From JAGFIY01 sp964499285 (lineage in GTDB: Bacteria > Bacteroidota > Ignavibacteria > Ignavibacteriales > Melioribacteraceae), in assembly GCA_964499285.1 (NCBI GenBank), contig CAZCLA010000021.1, positions 1 to 54,224 of the forward strand: 54,224 bases of DNA, written 5' to 3'. Positions 1 to 7,656 of the stretch are shown piece after piece. Position 1 is the stretch's first letter. Each line of letters starts with the position of its first letter. The notes below the pieces were generated by a model. The model did not search any database, had not been told where the DNA came from, and was given only the letters and a program-made list of their open reading frames with translations. The translations under genes and the position numbers were made by a program.

Positions 1-298
1 GAGCTTGAATTAAATGATCACAATGAACGGTTGACGGAACAGCGGCTGTTTTTCTCCCGGCATGCATAAATTGAAGAAGTGCCATTTGCGCTGTTGCATC
101 TTGCATTGCAACTCTATCGGGGGATAAATCAGCGTAATCTTTTCCGCGTTTTAACTCAGTTTGAGCTCCATCCCAAAGATGTGAATAAAGAATTTTTTCG
201 GAATAAGTCATTGGTCTGTTTAGTACCTTTTTTGCAGCATTCTGCTTTTCGCTCATTCCCTCGAACACTTTTTGAATCATATCAAGATTTTCTGTCAT
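1..298 (-). CDS. acn: Aconitate hydratase, N-terminal part (runs off left edge)
   Basis: The reverse strand opens at an ATG at 298 preceded by AAAGGTGA, a good ribosome site, and stays open to the window edge. The roughly 99 visible residues contain VAMQDATAQMALLQFM followed by VPSTVHCDHLI, the substrate-pocket region near the N-terminus of aconitases. The enzyme isomerises citrate to isocitrate in the TCA cycle using a [4Fe-4S] cluster whose cysteine ligands lie beyond the window. The N-terminus resembles the mitochondrial-type aconitase more than AcnB. The family call is secure; the rest of the gene cannot be seen. Confidence 0.9.
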   Translation of the reverse strand, partial: MTENLDMIQKVFEGMSEKQNAAKKVLNRPMTYSEKILYSHLWDGAQTELKRGKDYADLSPDRVAMQDATAQMALLQFMHAGRKTAAVPSTVHCDHLIQA

Positions 299-388
299 TT
301 TATCACCTTTGAATTTTAATTTGTGCGAATATACTGAAAATGAGGGACTTTTTCTTTTTGATATGGTGTAGAAAATTATTTTGAATAG

Positions 389-1066
389 CTATTTATTGAG
401 TTGTGCAATTACTTCTCGTCTCAGTACGTCAAATTTTATTTCATTATAGAATTCTCTTTCTTCGGGATCAAGAAGAGAGCCGAGAGTAACTTTGAAATCT
501 CTTTCTTTAAAACTCTCAATTATAACAAGCACTTTTTTTAATTTATCTTTTTCGATAGGGAGAGGGATCCCACGCTTAAATAAAAAATCGATATCAAAAC
601 AATCGCGGATTATTTTTCTGGAGAGCAGTGCTTCAATTTTATTTTTCATCATTTGTTCAAGAGTTAAGCCGAGAACTTGAACTTGCTTTACTGTGAATTT
701 TGAGAATGCGATTTTTCTTTCCCACCAAAATTCAGTTTGCTCTTTTCTAACTTCTATTTTCAGTGTACGTTTTGATTTTGGACTTCTCAACTGGAAAAGG
801 AGAGTAAAATTTTTATTGGCGCTGTCAACAATCTCATAATTATTTGACAAATTATTTTGCATCGATTTAAATATTTTATTGTAGTCCTTTTCTGGTTTTA
901 GCCAAAAATCGAGATCGGTTGAGTAACGGTTTAGATTATGACATAAACGAAGCATAGTTCCGCCGCCGAAATAAAGATTTTCAAGTATCTTTGCGGAATT
1001 GAGTTTCTCGAGAACTTCAATTTCCAAAATTTCTAAAGATCGTAATTCTTGATTAATTTCTGCCAT
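389..1066 (-). CDS. AbiEii/AbiGii-type nucleotidyltransferase toxin
   Basis: A 225-residue protein with the family's nucleotidyltransferase signature near residues 34-56: GGGTMLRL, a short spacer, then NRYSTDLDFWL. The GG and the DLD acidic pair are the NTP/metal-binding elements of the DUF1814/AbiEii family. Members are toxins of type IV abortive-infection systems; some transfer nucleotides to tRNA acceptor stems. The gene follows and overlaps by 34 bp a winged-helix protein of the AbiEi antitoxin type, the standard antitoxin-then-toxin order with translational coupling. The length is at the short end for the family but the C-terminus looks complete. The function of this copy is inferred from the family and the pairing. 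Confidence 0.85.
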   Translation of the reverse strand: MAEINQELRSLEILEIEVLEKLNSAKILENLYFGGGTMLRLCHNLNRYSTDLDFWLKPEKDYNKIFKSMQNNLSNNYEIVDSANKNFTLLFQLRSPKSKRTLKIEVRKEQTEFWWERKIAFSKFTVKQVQVLGLTLEQMMKNKIEALLSRKIIRDCFDIDFLFKRGIPLPIEKDKLKKVLVIIESFKERDFKVTLGSLLDPEEREFYNEIKFDVLRREVIAQLNK

Positions 1067-1626
1067 AAGTTTTTAGCCGTTTTATTTGTATTTGATAATA
1101 GTTCGTTCATTTCATTCTTATCAAATTTTTTTAGATCAATCGCTTCAAAATCTGCATTATAAAAACTCATTGATGACAAGTAGATACAATCCGCCAAAGC
1201 TTTAGCAGGAGTTGCTATAAAAAAATTCTCATTTTTCTCAAAGTTTGTGTAGAACTCCTTCTTAACTTTAGTAAAATTAAACTGGACATTCTTTACGGAG
1301 AAAGCTACTGTCCTTTTCAACTCAATTGATTCAACATAATTTCTAACTTGCTGAGTTGATAAATTATAATAACTCAGCGCAGAGGTTAACGAGATGTAAG
1401 AAGGCGTTTGCAGAATATTTGCAATACTAAAAAGTTGTTCTTCAGTAGCAGAAGCAAAATTTTTGGGGAGAATAAAAATATCTCGTTTTAAGCGTATCAG
1501 GTTTCCTTTCGATACAAAACGTGAAGCTGTAACCTGAGCCGACTTTTTGCTTATTTCCAGATCTCGCGCAATATCATCAGCATTAAAGTAAAGTTTATCA
1601 ATATTTTGCAATTTTTCTAGATTCAT
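1033..1626 (-). CDS. AbiEi-type antitoxin / transcriptional regulator
   Basis: A 197-residue protein with an N-terminal winged helix-turn-helix (about residues 15-55: DIARDLEISKKSAQVTASRF, then GNLIRLKRDIFILP) and a C-terminal domain with SYISLTSALSYYNL and FIATPAKALADCIYLSS, both typical of AbiEi antitoxins. Such proteins neutralise the paired nucleotidyltransferase and repress their own operon. It overlaps the toxin gene by 34 bp. No clear Shine-Dalgarno sequence precedes the ATG at 1626. An imperfect AACA-N4-TGTT element at 1641-1652 lies where an autoregulatory operator could sit, but this is weak. Confidence 0.85.
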   Translation of the reverse strand: MNLEKLQNIDKLYFNADDIARDLEISKKSAQVTASRFVSKGNLIRLKRDIFILPKNFASATEEQLFSIANILQTPSYISLTSALSYYNLSTQQVRNYVESIELKRTVAFSVKNVQFNFTKVKKEFYTNFEKNENFFIATPAKALADCIYLSSMSFYNADFEAIDLKKFDKNEMNELLSNTNKTAKNLWQKLIKNYDL

Positions 1627-1675
1627 AAATATAAATATATAACAAATATGTTAAATATCTATACCTATCTTTCGC

Positions 1676-2695
1676 TCACTCAACATTTTTCATATATACT
1701 ATGTCGAGTTTCCCTATCTTTGCTGCGAGGGTGTGGCTTTGCCTGTCTACTTCAGGAACATAGGTTGTGAGTATGCCATCTCCCATCTGATAATATAGGC
1801 TTTCTTTCCATTGTTCAGGTACCTCAGTCGTGAAAATATCAACCCCATCATATAAATTTATCATCTCTTTTAGAACAGTTTCTCGTATTGCATCTTCGAT
1901 TCCTGGCACATTCGACTTGAAATCTATGTTGATTTTTGTTATCTTTATAGGATTATTAGGATCTTCTGTTTTTGTTTGGAGATACCCTGTTGCACCTATA
2001 TTTTTATTATATATTATCTCAACAAAAGCATTCGAACTATCTGATGTAAACTCCAGGAAATAATTGCTGCCGTTGCTGTATGGGACTTCCTCATTTGCGA
2101 CCTGAACTATGTTCTCTTCAAAGAAAGGAATTGCAGGACCGTTATAATCAGGCTCTCCAACAAAAACACTCAAAGTGTCGCCTCTAGCAGGGTCAGGCTT
2201 CCTAAGGCCAGGATCATCTGGTGCCCTCTGAAATATATAAGTGAAGAATTCCAGATCCTCATCGATATGGAAAGATATGTTTGAATTAAGTACAATATTT
2301 GAAGCATTAGTGTATATAAGCTCGGTTCTATCGTGATGTTGGGGATGACTGATTGTTAATGTTTCATAACTTCTGTAAGAAGCTCCTATCCAGTATCTTC
2401 CATCATTTGCGGTATTTACGGTTTCATTCTCAATTGTAACAGTGGCATTTGAAAGAATATATATATCATTATTCGGATCTGAATCAACACCCCTTGCTAC
2501 TCCGGAAATAGTTACACCTCCGGTAAGAGGAATATCTATCGTCTTATTTCCATCAATCCATTCAGTTTTATTTACTGCACCCTTACCATCTTTTAGAGCG
2601 ATAAATGTATAGTTGGCTCCAGCCAAACTACTATTTTTGGGAATATTTATATTAGCTGTTTTACCGTTTAGTTTTATAAACGGTTTAATATTACC
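1676..2695 (-). pseudogene. Secreted protein, C-terminal part after a frameshift
   Basis: This open frame continues the upstream gene (2674-3168) after a probable one-base slip in the CCCC run at 2694-2697. It has no credible start of its own: the first candidate is a TTG at 2626 with no ribosome site, while the frame is open and protein-like back to 2695 (GNIKPFIKLNGKTANINI). It holds a carboxypeptidase-regulatory-like segment (GGVTISGVARG onward, with NATVTIENETV) and then an unrecognised domain rich in beta-type sequence. Near the end NVPGIEDAIRETVLKEM recalls the helix that carries HExxH in metzincin proteases, but the histidines are missing. Joined to the upstream part the product would be about 497 residues. 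Function unknown. Confidence 0.6.
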
Positions 2696-3168
2696 CCGAG
2701 ATAGTTCATTTTATTAACAACTGTTTTACCATTGAAGTTTACTTTGTAGAATAATACTTGAGGAGCGATGTTGCCAACAGCAAAATCAAACTTATAATTT
2801 CCAGCATTCTTAATGGTTCCTTTATGTGATAATATCTGTTGACCAATTATATTATATACTTCAACATCAATTATACCAGATTGACTTAGTGCCACATCAA
2901 ATGATGATCTATTATTAAAAGGATTAGAATAATTTTGAGAAAGATAGAATGTATTTGGAACTAGCTGATCATCAACTGATGTAATATTATTAAAAACTGC
3001 AGTACCTAAATTATTCGCAGAAACAGAATCAATAATATCTCCAAAGGGTGAGCGAAGATATACTAGAGCAAATGGTTCGGTGTTAATTGTTACAGTTGCT
3101 GTTTGGGCAAAGGTTAGGTGGGATAAAACGAAAAATATAATAACGCTGACTTTTTGTGCAATTATCAT
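2674..3168 (-). pseudogene. Secreted protein, N-terminal part with T9SS/FlgD-like domain
   Basis: The product begins with a signal peptide (MIIAQKVSVIIFFVLSHLTF, cleavage after AQ). From about residue 73 it carries a domain with NTFYLSQNYSNPFNN, VEVYNIIGQQILSHKG and a final KMNYLG, which is the FlgD-Ig-like/Por-secretion sorting fold normally found at the extreme C-terminus of T9SS cargo. Here that domain is near the N-terminus, and a further 340 residues follow once the frameshift at 2694-2697 is corrected. As sequenced, the frame ends soon after the domain at GVILNRL. Either the base is missing from the assembly or the gene is truly broken. The start at 3168 has only a weak ribosome site. 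Confidence 0.65.
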
Positions 3169-3223
3169 AATAATAAAAATGTACTTAAACGAGATTTCAC
3201 AATTTATAGAATTACAAAATCAG

Positions 3224-3256
3224 TAAAAACCCCGCAATCACTTTGATTGCGGGATT
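3224..3256 (-). terminator. Rho-independent terminator after the S37 peptidase gene
   Basis: Read on the minus strand, AATCCCGCAATCA and TGATTGCGGGGTT form a 13-bp stem with an AAG loop followed by a run of T. It lies 12 bp past the stop of the S37 peptidase gene. Confidence 0.9.
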
Positions 3257-3267
3257 AAAAATATTAC

Positions 3268-4578
3268 TTAATGATTTGCGATAGAGTTTAATCGTCTTCT
3301 ATCGATCTTTAAATCCAACCATTCTTCCAATGCTGAAATCAGTTTTTCTCTTTCTTCACCTTCAAAAGCTAAGATGTTGGTTCCATGATTTCCGGCAGGC
3401 ATGGTCATTCTAATCGCATTTGTTTCAGGATTAGGCCAAACTCCTGTCGAGGTCCAAGGATCATACTCTCCGTAAATATAGATTATATTGTTTCCTTCAC
3501 TCATCAGAAAATCATGTACATTATTCATAACCTCGGGATTAAAACTAATATCCCAGTCTTCTTTAACTAAAAATGGTCTGTTGCTTGCCCAATCCGTATC
3601 AACATATTCGAGCAAATCTTCAAACGGAGTTGTATCATATCCATAGAACCCAAGCTCTGTATAACCTTGATAGTTAAATGGAATGAAGTAATCATTAAAG
3701 GATTTATAAAAGAATGTAATTCCATTTTGTAAAAACTTATAAAGGTCTTCGGCGCTTGCATCAGGAAGTGGAATATCTTCAAAGTTACCGGAGCCGTATT
3801 GCCACCATGAAAAAGAAGTTTCAAACACGCCGTATTCATAACAAACATTGGGATCCCCGGCAAACTCGGTATTCGATTCTTCTAGACCTTTCATAACCAA
3901 GGGCATTATTTCATCCCTTCTTTCAAGAAGTGCACGCTGACAGTTTAACATTCTTTCTCTTGCTTCGGGTGTTGATATACTATCTGCTAGATAAGCAGGA
4001 ATCCGTTCATCTTCCTCAGCTAGATTTAGAGGTGCAACATAAGCAACCACAACATCGGCATCTTCCGGATAGTAATATTCTTGGAATAAAGCGGTTTGGC
4101 CACCCTTACTTGCTCCTGTGCTTATCCATTTTCCTTTGTAAAATTGTTTTAGAAATTGAGCAACTGCATGAAAATCTGCTGCTGCTTGCGCTGTTGTCAA
4201 AAATTGCCATTCAATTGAATCGGGTGCTGAAGGTGCAAAATAACGATGTTCAACTTCAATTTCATTACAATTTAGAATTTTTGAAAGCTCAGTTTTGCTT
4301 CCCGGGCGAGCGAAGTAACCTCTGGTGTGGAACACAACCGGTTTAGAAAAATCTTTGTGCTTAATGAACACACGTTGTTTAAATTTTGTGCCGTCAGGAT
4401 TATTATGATCAATCGGCTGCGGAAATTCTAAAACTACTTCAAAATTTCTGAATTGAAAATCACCTTGCGCGGCAATTTGTTCGAGAAGATTAAGTTCTTC
4501 CTGCGGATTTTCTTGTGCTTGAAGGATGCCTGCAACTATTACGATAGATAATAATGTGAAGAATAATTTTTTGAACAT
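3268..4578 (-). CDS. Secreted S37-family serine peptidase (tripeptidyl aminopeptidase type)
   Basis: The start was placed at the ATG at 4578 because it follows GAGGGGGA and begins a clear signal peptide (MFKKLFFTLLSIVIVAGILQ, then AQ); a longer frame upstream would run into the next gene. The mature alpha/beta-hydrolase shows the nucleophile elbow GASKGGQTALF, a late acidic residue in YGEYDPWTSTG and a histidine in PAGNHGTNILAF, in the Ser-Asp-His order of peptidase family S37. S37 enzymes release short peptides from the N-termini of substrates. Export to the periplasm or outside is expected. The gene stands alone between a terminator and gmhA, whose stop lies 37 bp upstream. Confidence 0.85.
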   Translation of the reverse strand: MFKKLFFTLLSIVIVAGILQAQENPQEELNLLEQIAAQGDFQFRNFEVVLEFPQPIDHNNPDGTKFKQRVFIKHKDFSKPVVFHTRGYFARPGSKTELSKILNCNEIEVEHRYFAPSAPDSIEWQFLTTAQAAADFHAVAQFLKQFYKGKWISTGASKGGQTALFQEYYYPEDADVVVAYVAPLNLAEEDERIPAYLADSISTPEARERMLNCQRALLERRDEIMPLVMKGLEESNTEFAGDPNVCYEYGVFETSFSWWQYGSGNFEDIPLPDASAEDLYKFLQNGITFFYKSFNDYFIPFNYQGYTELGFYGYDTTPFEDLLEYVDTDWASNRPFLVKEDWDISFNPEVMNNVHDFLMSEGNNIIYIYGEYDPWTSTGVWPNPETNAIRMTMPAGNHGTNILAFEGEEREKLISALEEWLDLKIDRRRLNSIANH

Positions 4579-4615
4579 TTTGTCCCCCTCAGTCATGTGG
4601 TGTTTGTAGATATAT

Positions 4616-5200
4616 TTATTTGGTGTAAATAATTCTTTCAACAGCTTCGCATAAAATATGAGCAACTGTAATATGTCCTTCTTGAATTCGCTGAGTATTT
4701 GAAGAGGGAACAATAATGGGAATATCAACAACATCTTTACATTTACCGCCGGTTCCACCAAGGAAACCTATAACTTTCATCCCTTTTGATCTTGCTTTGT
4801 CTATCGCGAGTAATATGTTTTTGGAATTTCCGCTAGTTGATATTGCTAAAAGAACATCACCTTTCTGTCCAAGTCCTTCTACATTTCGTGCAAAAACATT
4901 TTCAAAACCGATATCATTTCCCCCGGCAGTTAGGTTGGAAGAATCTGTGGTTAATGCAATTGCAGGCATAGCCGGTCTGTTAATATCGTGACTCAATCTT
5001 ATCATAAACTCAGTTGCAATGTGCTGACAATCTGCGGCGCTTCCACCGTTACCGCAGAGCAAAAGTTTTTGTCCGTTTTTAAATGCTTCTAATAATGTAT
5101 TGATTGCATTAACAATATCTTCTGAACAATCTTTTTCAATAAGTAATTTTACTTCTGAGCTTTCCTTAAGTGATTCGTGTATAAATTTTTGTTTATCCAA
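4616..5200 (-). CDS. gmhA: Phosphoheptose isomerase (sedoheptulose-7-phosphate isomerase)
   Basis: A 194-residue single SIS-domain protein with LLCGNGGSAADCQHIATEF, the long GmhA-specific segment through ALTTDSSNLTAGGNDIGFE, and the phosphate-binding AISTSGNSKNIL. It matches GmhA in length and layout. GmhA converts sedoheptulose 7-phosphate to glycero-manno-heptose 7-phosphate, the first step to ADP-heptose for lipopolysaccharide core or S-layer glycans, in the cytoplasm. It starts 12 bp after the stop of the GGGP synthase gene, so the two are likely cotranscribed. The heptose kinase and transferase genes are not in this window. Confidence 0.93.
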   Translation of the reverse strand: MDKQKFIHESLKESSEVKLLIEKDCSEDIVNAINTLLEAFKNGQKLLLCGNGGSAADCQHIATEFMIRLSHDINRPAMPAIALTTDSSNLTAGGNDIGFENVFARNVEGLGQKGDVLLAISTSGNSKNILLAIDKARSKGMKVIGFLGGTGGKCKDVVDIPIIVPSSNTQRIQEGHITVAHILCEAVERIIYTK

Positions 5201-5212
5201 AACTATTCTCCG

Positions 5213-5992
5213 CTAAACTTCGGTTGGTTTATTAATATGTACAGCATCAGCAAATTCTTTCAATTTATTCCAATTACTCCCATTCTCAAAATAATTGCCT
5301 GTTACAATAATATTTGCTCCACTGCGAACCTTTTCTCCTGCAGTTCGAGCGTCTCTAATTCCTCCGCCGACAATAATTGGAATTGAACAAGTTGCCGATA
5401 CCATTTCTATCATTTCATTCGGAACAGAGTTCTCTGCCCCGGATCCTGCCTCAAGATAAATCAATTTCATACCGAGATACTCAGCTGCTAATGCAGTTGC
5501 GGCAGCAATTTCGGGTTTATTTCTCGGTATTGGTTTTGATCCGCTAATATATTCTGCAGTAGTCTGCTTACCTGATTCAATTAGAACATATCCGGTTCCT
5601 ATTACTTCCACATCGGCTTTTTTAAGCCGTGGAGCAGCAATGACATGTTTTCCTATTAGATGCTCAGGGTTTCTGCCGCTGATTAGGGATAAAAACAAAA
5701 GTGCATCGGCATTTTCGTCGACTTGACTAACGCTGCCTGGGAAAATGATTACCGGTAGTTTCGAGTAACGCTTAACGTCGGAAATAACTTTATTAATATC
5801 ACCGTCTAACAATAGACTCCCGCCGATCAAAAATCCATCAACTCCACTCTCTTCACACTTTTTGCAGAACTTTTGCAGAGAGTTCGTATCAGTTTTATCG
5901 GGATCGATCAGAATTAAGTATACTCCGCCTCTTTGAGCAATTGTCTTTGTTAAATATTCCAGAACAGTCATATTTGCATTAGTTTTACTCAT
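5213..5992 (-). CDS. Geranylgeranylglyceryl phosphate synthase family protein (PcrB/GGGPS group II)
   Basis: A 259-residue TIM-barrel protein with LILIDPDK at strand 1, DGFLIGGSLLLDG, PVIIFPGSVSQV, and the phosphate-binding end IPIIVGGGIRDARTAGEKVRSGANIIVTGN. These are the motifs of GGGPS/heptaprenylglyceryl phosphate synthases, which attach an isoprenoid chain by ether linkage to glycerol 1-phosphate. The family makes archaeal membrane lipids; related group II enzymes occur in Bacteroidota, where the final product is not settled. YLEAGSGAENSVP matches the conserved tunnel region. The chain length cannot be read reliably by eye. The first ATG (5992) is used; a second in-frame ATG lies 21 bp downstream. 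Confidence 0.88.
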   Translation of the reverse strand: MSKTNANMTVLEYLTKTIAQRGGVYLILIDPDKTDTNSLQKFCKKCEESGVDGFLIGGSLLLDGDINKVISDVKRYSKLPVIIFPGSVSQVDENADALLFLSLISGRNPEHLIGKHVIAAPRLKKADVEVIGTGYVLIESGKQTTAEYISGSKPIPRNKPEIAAATALAAEYLGMKLIYLEAGSGAENSVPNEMIEMVSATCSIPIIVGGGIRDARTAGEKVRSGANIIVTGNYFENGSNWNKLKEFADAVHINKPTEV

Positions 5993-6179
5993 TGGAATTT
6001 AATATACAGCTTAAGATAAAAAAGTTTATTCTAATTCTCATTACTATATATTATTAACCAAAAAGATTGTGATTTTCGATGAATAAGAAAAAATTACGGC
6101 TTTGAATTAATTTATTGAGACTGATAACTTCCGGTATTGAGTTAAATCATTTTTTCTTTCAAAAATTATAGGACCTCAT

Positions 6180-6530
6180 ATGAAAAAGATAACTGTTTAT
6201 GAAAAACCCACTTGCACAACCTGTCGAAAAACTGTTAAACTTCTCGTGGAAAACGGAGTTGATTTTGAGAAGGTTAATTATTACATCCAGCCTTTTACAA
6301 AAAAAAAGCTTAAGGGTCTCTTGAAGAAAATGAATATGAAACCGAGTGATCTACTTAGGAAAAATGAAAAGGCTTATAGGGAGTTGAATTTCAAAAATGC
6401 GGAGTATTCTGAAGAAGAAATTCTGAATTTTATGATTGAAAATCATGATCTTATACAACGCCCGATTGTTGAGGTCGGAGATAAGGCGATTCTCGCTCGT
6501 CCGGTTGAGAAATTAAACGATTTATTCTGA
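6180..6530 (+). CDS. ArsC/Spx-family thioredoxin-fold protein
   Basis: A 116-residue protein beginning MKKITVYEKPTCTTCRKT, with a CxxC redox pair at residues 12 and 15, and the cis-proline region LIQRPIVEVGDKAILARP. This is the ArsC/YffB/Spx fold. True arsenate reductases of this fold use one N-terminal cysteine; a CxxC is closer to Spx-type or uncharacterised reductases, so an arsenate role is uncertain. AGGA lies at a normal distance before the ATG. No other arsenic gene is nearby, and the next genes are flagellar regulators with no obvious link. Confidence 0.8.
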   Translation: MKKITVYEKPTCTTCRKTVKLLVENGVDFEKVNYYIQPFTKKKLKGLLKKMNMKPSDLLRKNEKAYRELNFKNAEYSEEEILNFMIENHDLIQRPIVEVGDKAILARPVEKLNDLF

Positions 6531-6607
6531 TTTTTTTATGACCGTAACTAAACTTTTTATGCAGAAATTCGATTATTACTGTATAAAAATTAACTGCTGA
6601 ATTTAGA

Positions 6608-6627
6608 GATTGATCCGGCGATCAATC
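6608..6627. repeat. Perfect 8-bp inverted repeat before the FlgM-like gene
   Basis: GATTGATC-CGGC-GATCAATC sits 18 bp before the first possible start of the FlgM-like gene. There is no T tract, so it is not an ordinary terminator. It could be an operator or a leader hairpin. It resembles a CRP/FNR-type dyad, but the half-site spacing is 2 bp too wide for a normal FNR box. Confidence 0.4.
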
Positions 6628-6645
6628 AGCTAATTATGTTTAGTT

Positions 6646-6858
6646 ATGATGAATATTTATAAAAATAATAACGGAAAATTAATGAATGAGTCATCATATA
6701 TGCTGGCTTCGGGAAGGAAAGAATTTGACAGTACTCGAAAAGGTTTGCAGAATACCCGGAAGTTGAACAAAATCAGACAAAAGATTGCCGATAAATATTA
6801 CGACAACGATTTTATCCTCTCAAAAGTTGCTGAAAGAATTTTAATAGAAGTAAGCTGA
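6646..6858 (+). CDS. FlgM-like small protein (putative anti-sigma-28 factor)
   Basis: A 70-residue basic, helical protein. Its C-terminal half, KLNKIRQKIADKYYDNDFIL followed by SKVAERILIE, has the pattern of the FlgM sigma-binding region, in which a short basic helix precedes the 'I..G.Y....+vAe+ll' helix. FlgM holds FliA inactive until the flagellar hook is finished. A fliA gene lies 3.5 kb downstream on the same strand, with flhF between, which supports the idea. The start is uncertain: the ATG pair at 6646 lacks a ribosome site, while the ATG at 6682 follows GGAAAATTA and gives a 58-residue product that keeps the motif. The call is from pattern only. Confidence 0.5.
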   Translation: MMNIYKNNNGKLMNESSYMLASGRKEFDSTRKGLQNTRKLNKIRQKIADKYYDNDFILSKVAERILIEVS

Positions 6859-6956
6859 AAAATTTTTCCGGCTTATAATTTCACTAAAACTACCATTTGC
6901 ACTTGTTGGTTAAATTGGCTAAAATAATTTTCTAATTAAGTGTTAATGGCGCATCA

Positions 6957-7652
6957 ATGGAAAAATTATCGCTTGAGGAACTTCAAAACAATAAGCTCCT
7001 TCTCCTCGGGAAACTATCTGCAAGTATTGCACACGAAATACGAAATCCACTTTCTGCAATTCGATTAAACTTAGAATCGATTAAGATCAACTCGGATAGA
7101 TTTGGAGAGGATGAAATTGAATCTATTGATGCTTCTCTTGAAGCCGTTGATAGAATTCATTTTATCATCGAAAACACTCTTGTGCTAAGCAAAGCACAAT
7201 CAGATGAGATAACAAAAGTAGAGTTGAACGAAGCGGCATCAGATGCTGTTGAATTGGTGAAGGCTTTTTCTAAAAGACACAACATAAAAATCGAAAAAAA
7301 ATTATTGCAAAAGTCGATGTATGTTAATCTTAATAAGAATAAACTGCTGCAGATTATCATTAATCTTTTAACAAATTCATTGGAAGCAAGTGAAAACGGA
7401 GGTTTAGTAATTATTAACACTTATTTCGATTATACCAATGCTGTGCTTAAGGTCTCCGACTCGGGCAGAGGAATGACCGAAGAAGTGAAAGTGAAAATAT
7501 TTGATGATTTTTTTACTACCAAATCTGTGGGAACTGGAATAGGTTTAAGCGTTTGTAAACAATTGGTAGATGAAGCAAATGGAACTATTGAAATTGAAAG
7601 CACTCCCAATGTTGGTACAAATGTTATAGTAAAACTACCGTCAGTGATTTAA
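6957..7652 (+). CDS. Soluble sensor histidine kinase (FlgS/NtrB-like)
   Basis: A 231-residue kinase made only of a DHp domain and a CA domain. The H box is GKLSASIAHEIRNPL with the phospho-acceptor His26. The N box is INLLTNSLEA, and DSGRGM and TGIGLSVCK supply the ATP-binding G boxes. There is no membrane segment and no recognisable sensor domain, so the signal must come from another protein. It lies 4 bp before an NtrC-family regulator, which makes a cognate pair very likely. Given flhF and fliA downstream, a role like Helicobacter/Campylobacter FlgS, which senses flagellar export state, is a reasonable inference. A half-site TGGCTAA (6916-6922) upstream resembles the palindromes before fliA. 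Confidence 0.85.
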   Translation: MEKLSLEELQNNKLLLLGKLSASIAHEIRNPLSAIRLNLESIKINSDRFGEDEIESIDASLEAVDRIHFIIENTLVLSKAQSDEITKVELNEAASDAVELVKAFSKRHNIKIEKKLLQKSMYVNLNKNKLLQIIINLLTNSLEASENGGLVIINTYFDYTNAVLKVSDSGRGMTEEVKVKIFDDFFTTKSVGTGIGLSVCKQLVDEANGTIEIESTPNVGTNVIVKLPSVI

Positions 7653-7656
7653 TAAT

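Noticed and set aside
79..312. A plus-strand 77-codon frame at the left edge
   Set aside because: The opposite strand encodes unmistakable aconitase sequence over the same bases.
1676..2000. Metzincin-type zinc protease domain in the frameshifted secreted protein
   Set aside because: The helix ETVLKEMINLYDG lacks both histidines of HExxH, so only a resemblance is noted.
3567..3863. A 98-codon frame inside the S37 peptidase gene, and similar long frames opposite the OPT, exchanger and aminotransferase genes
   Set aside because: They overlap well-supported genes, lack ribosome sites and show no family motif; they are by-products of codon use.
6608..6627. FNR/CRP box reading of GATTGATC-CGGC-GATCAATC
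   Set aside because: TTGA and TCAA are 8 bp apart rather than the 6 bp of FNR sites, so only an unspecified inverted repeat is claimed.
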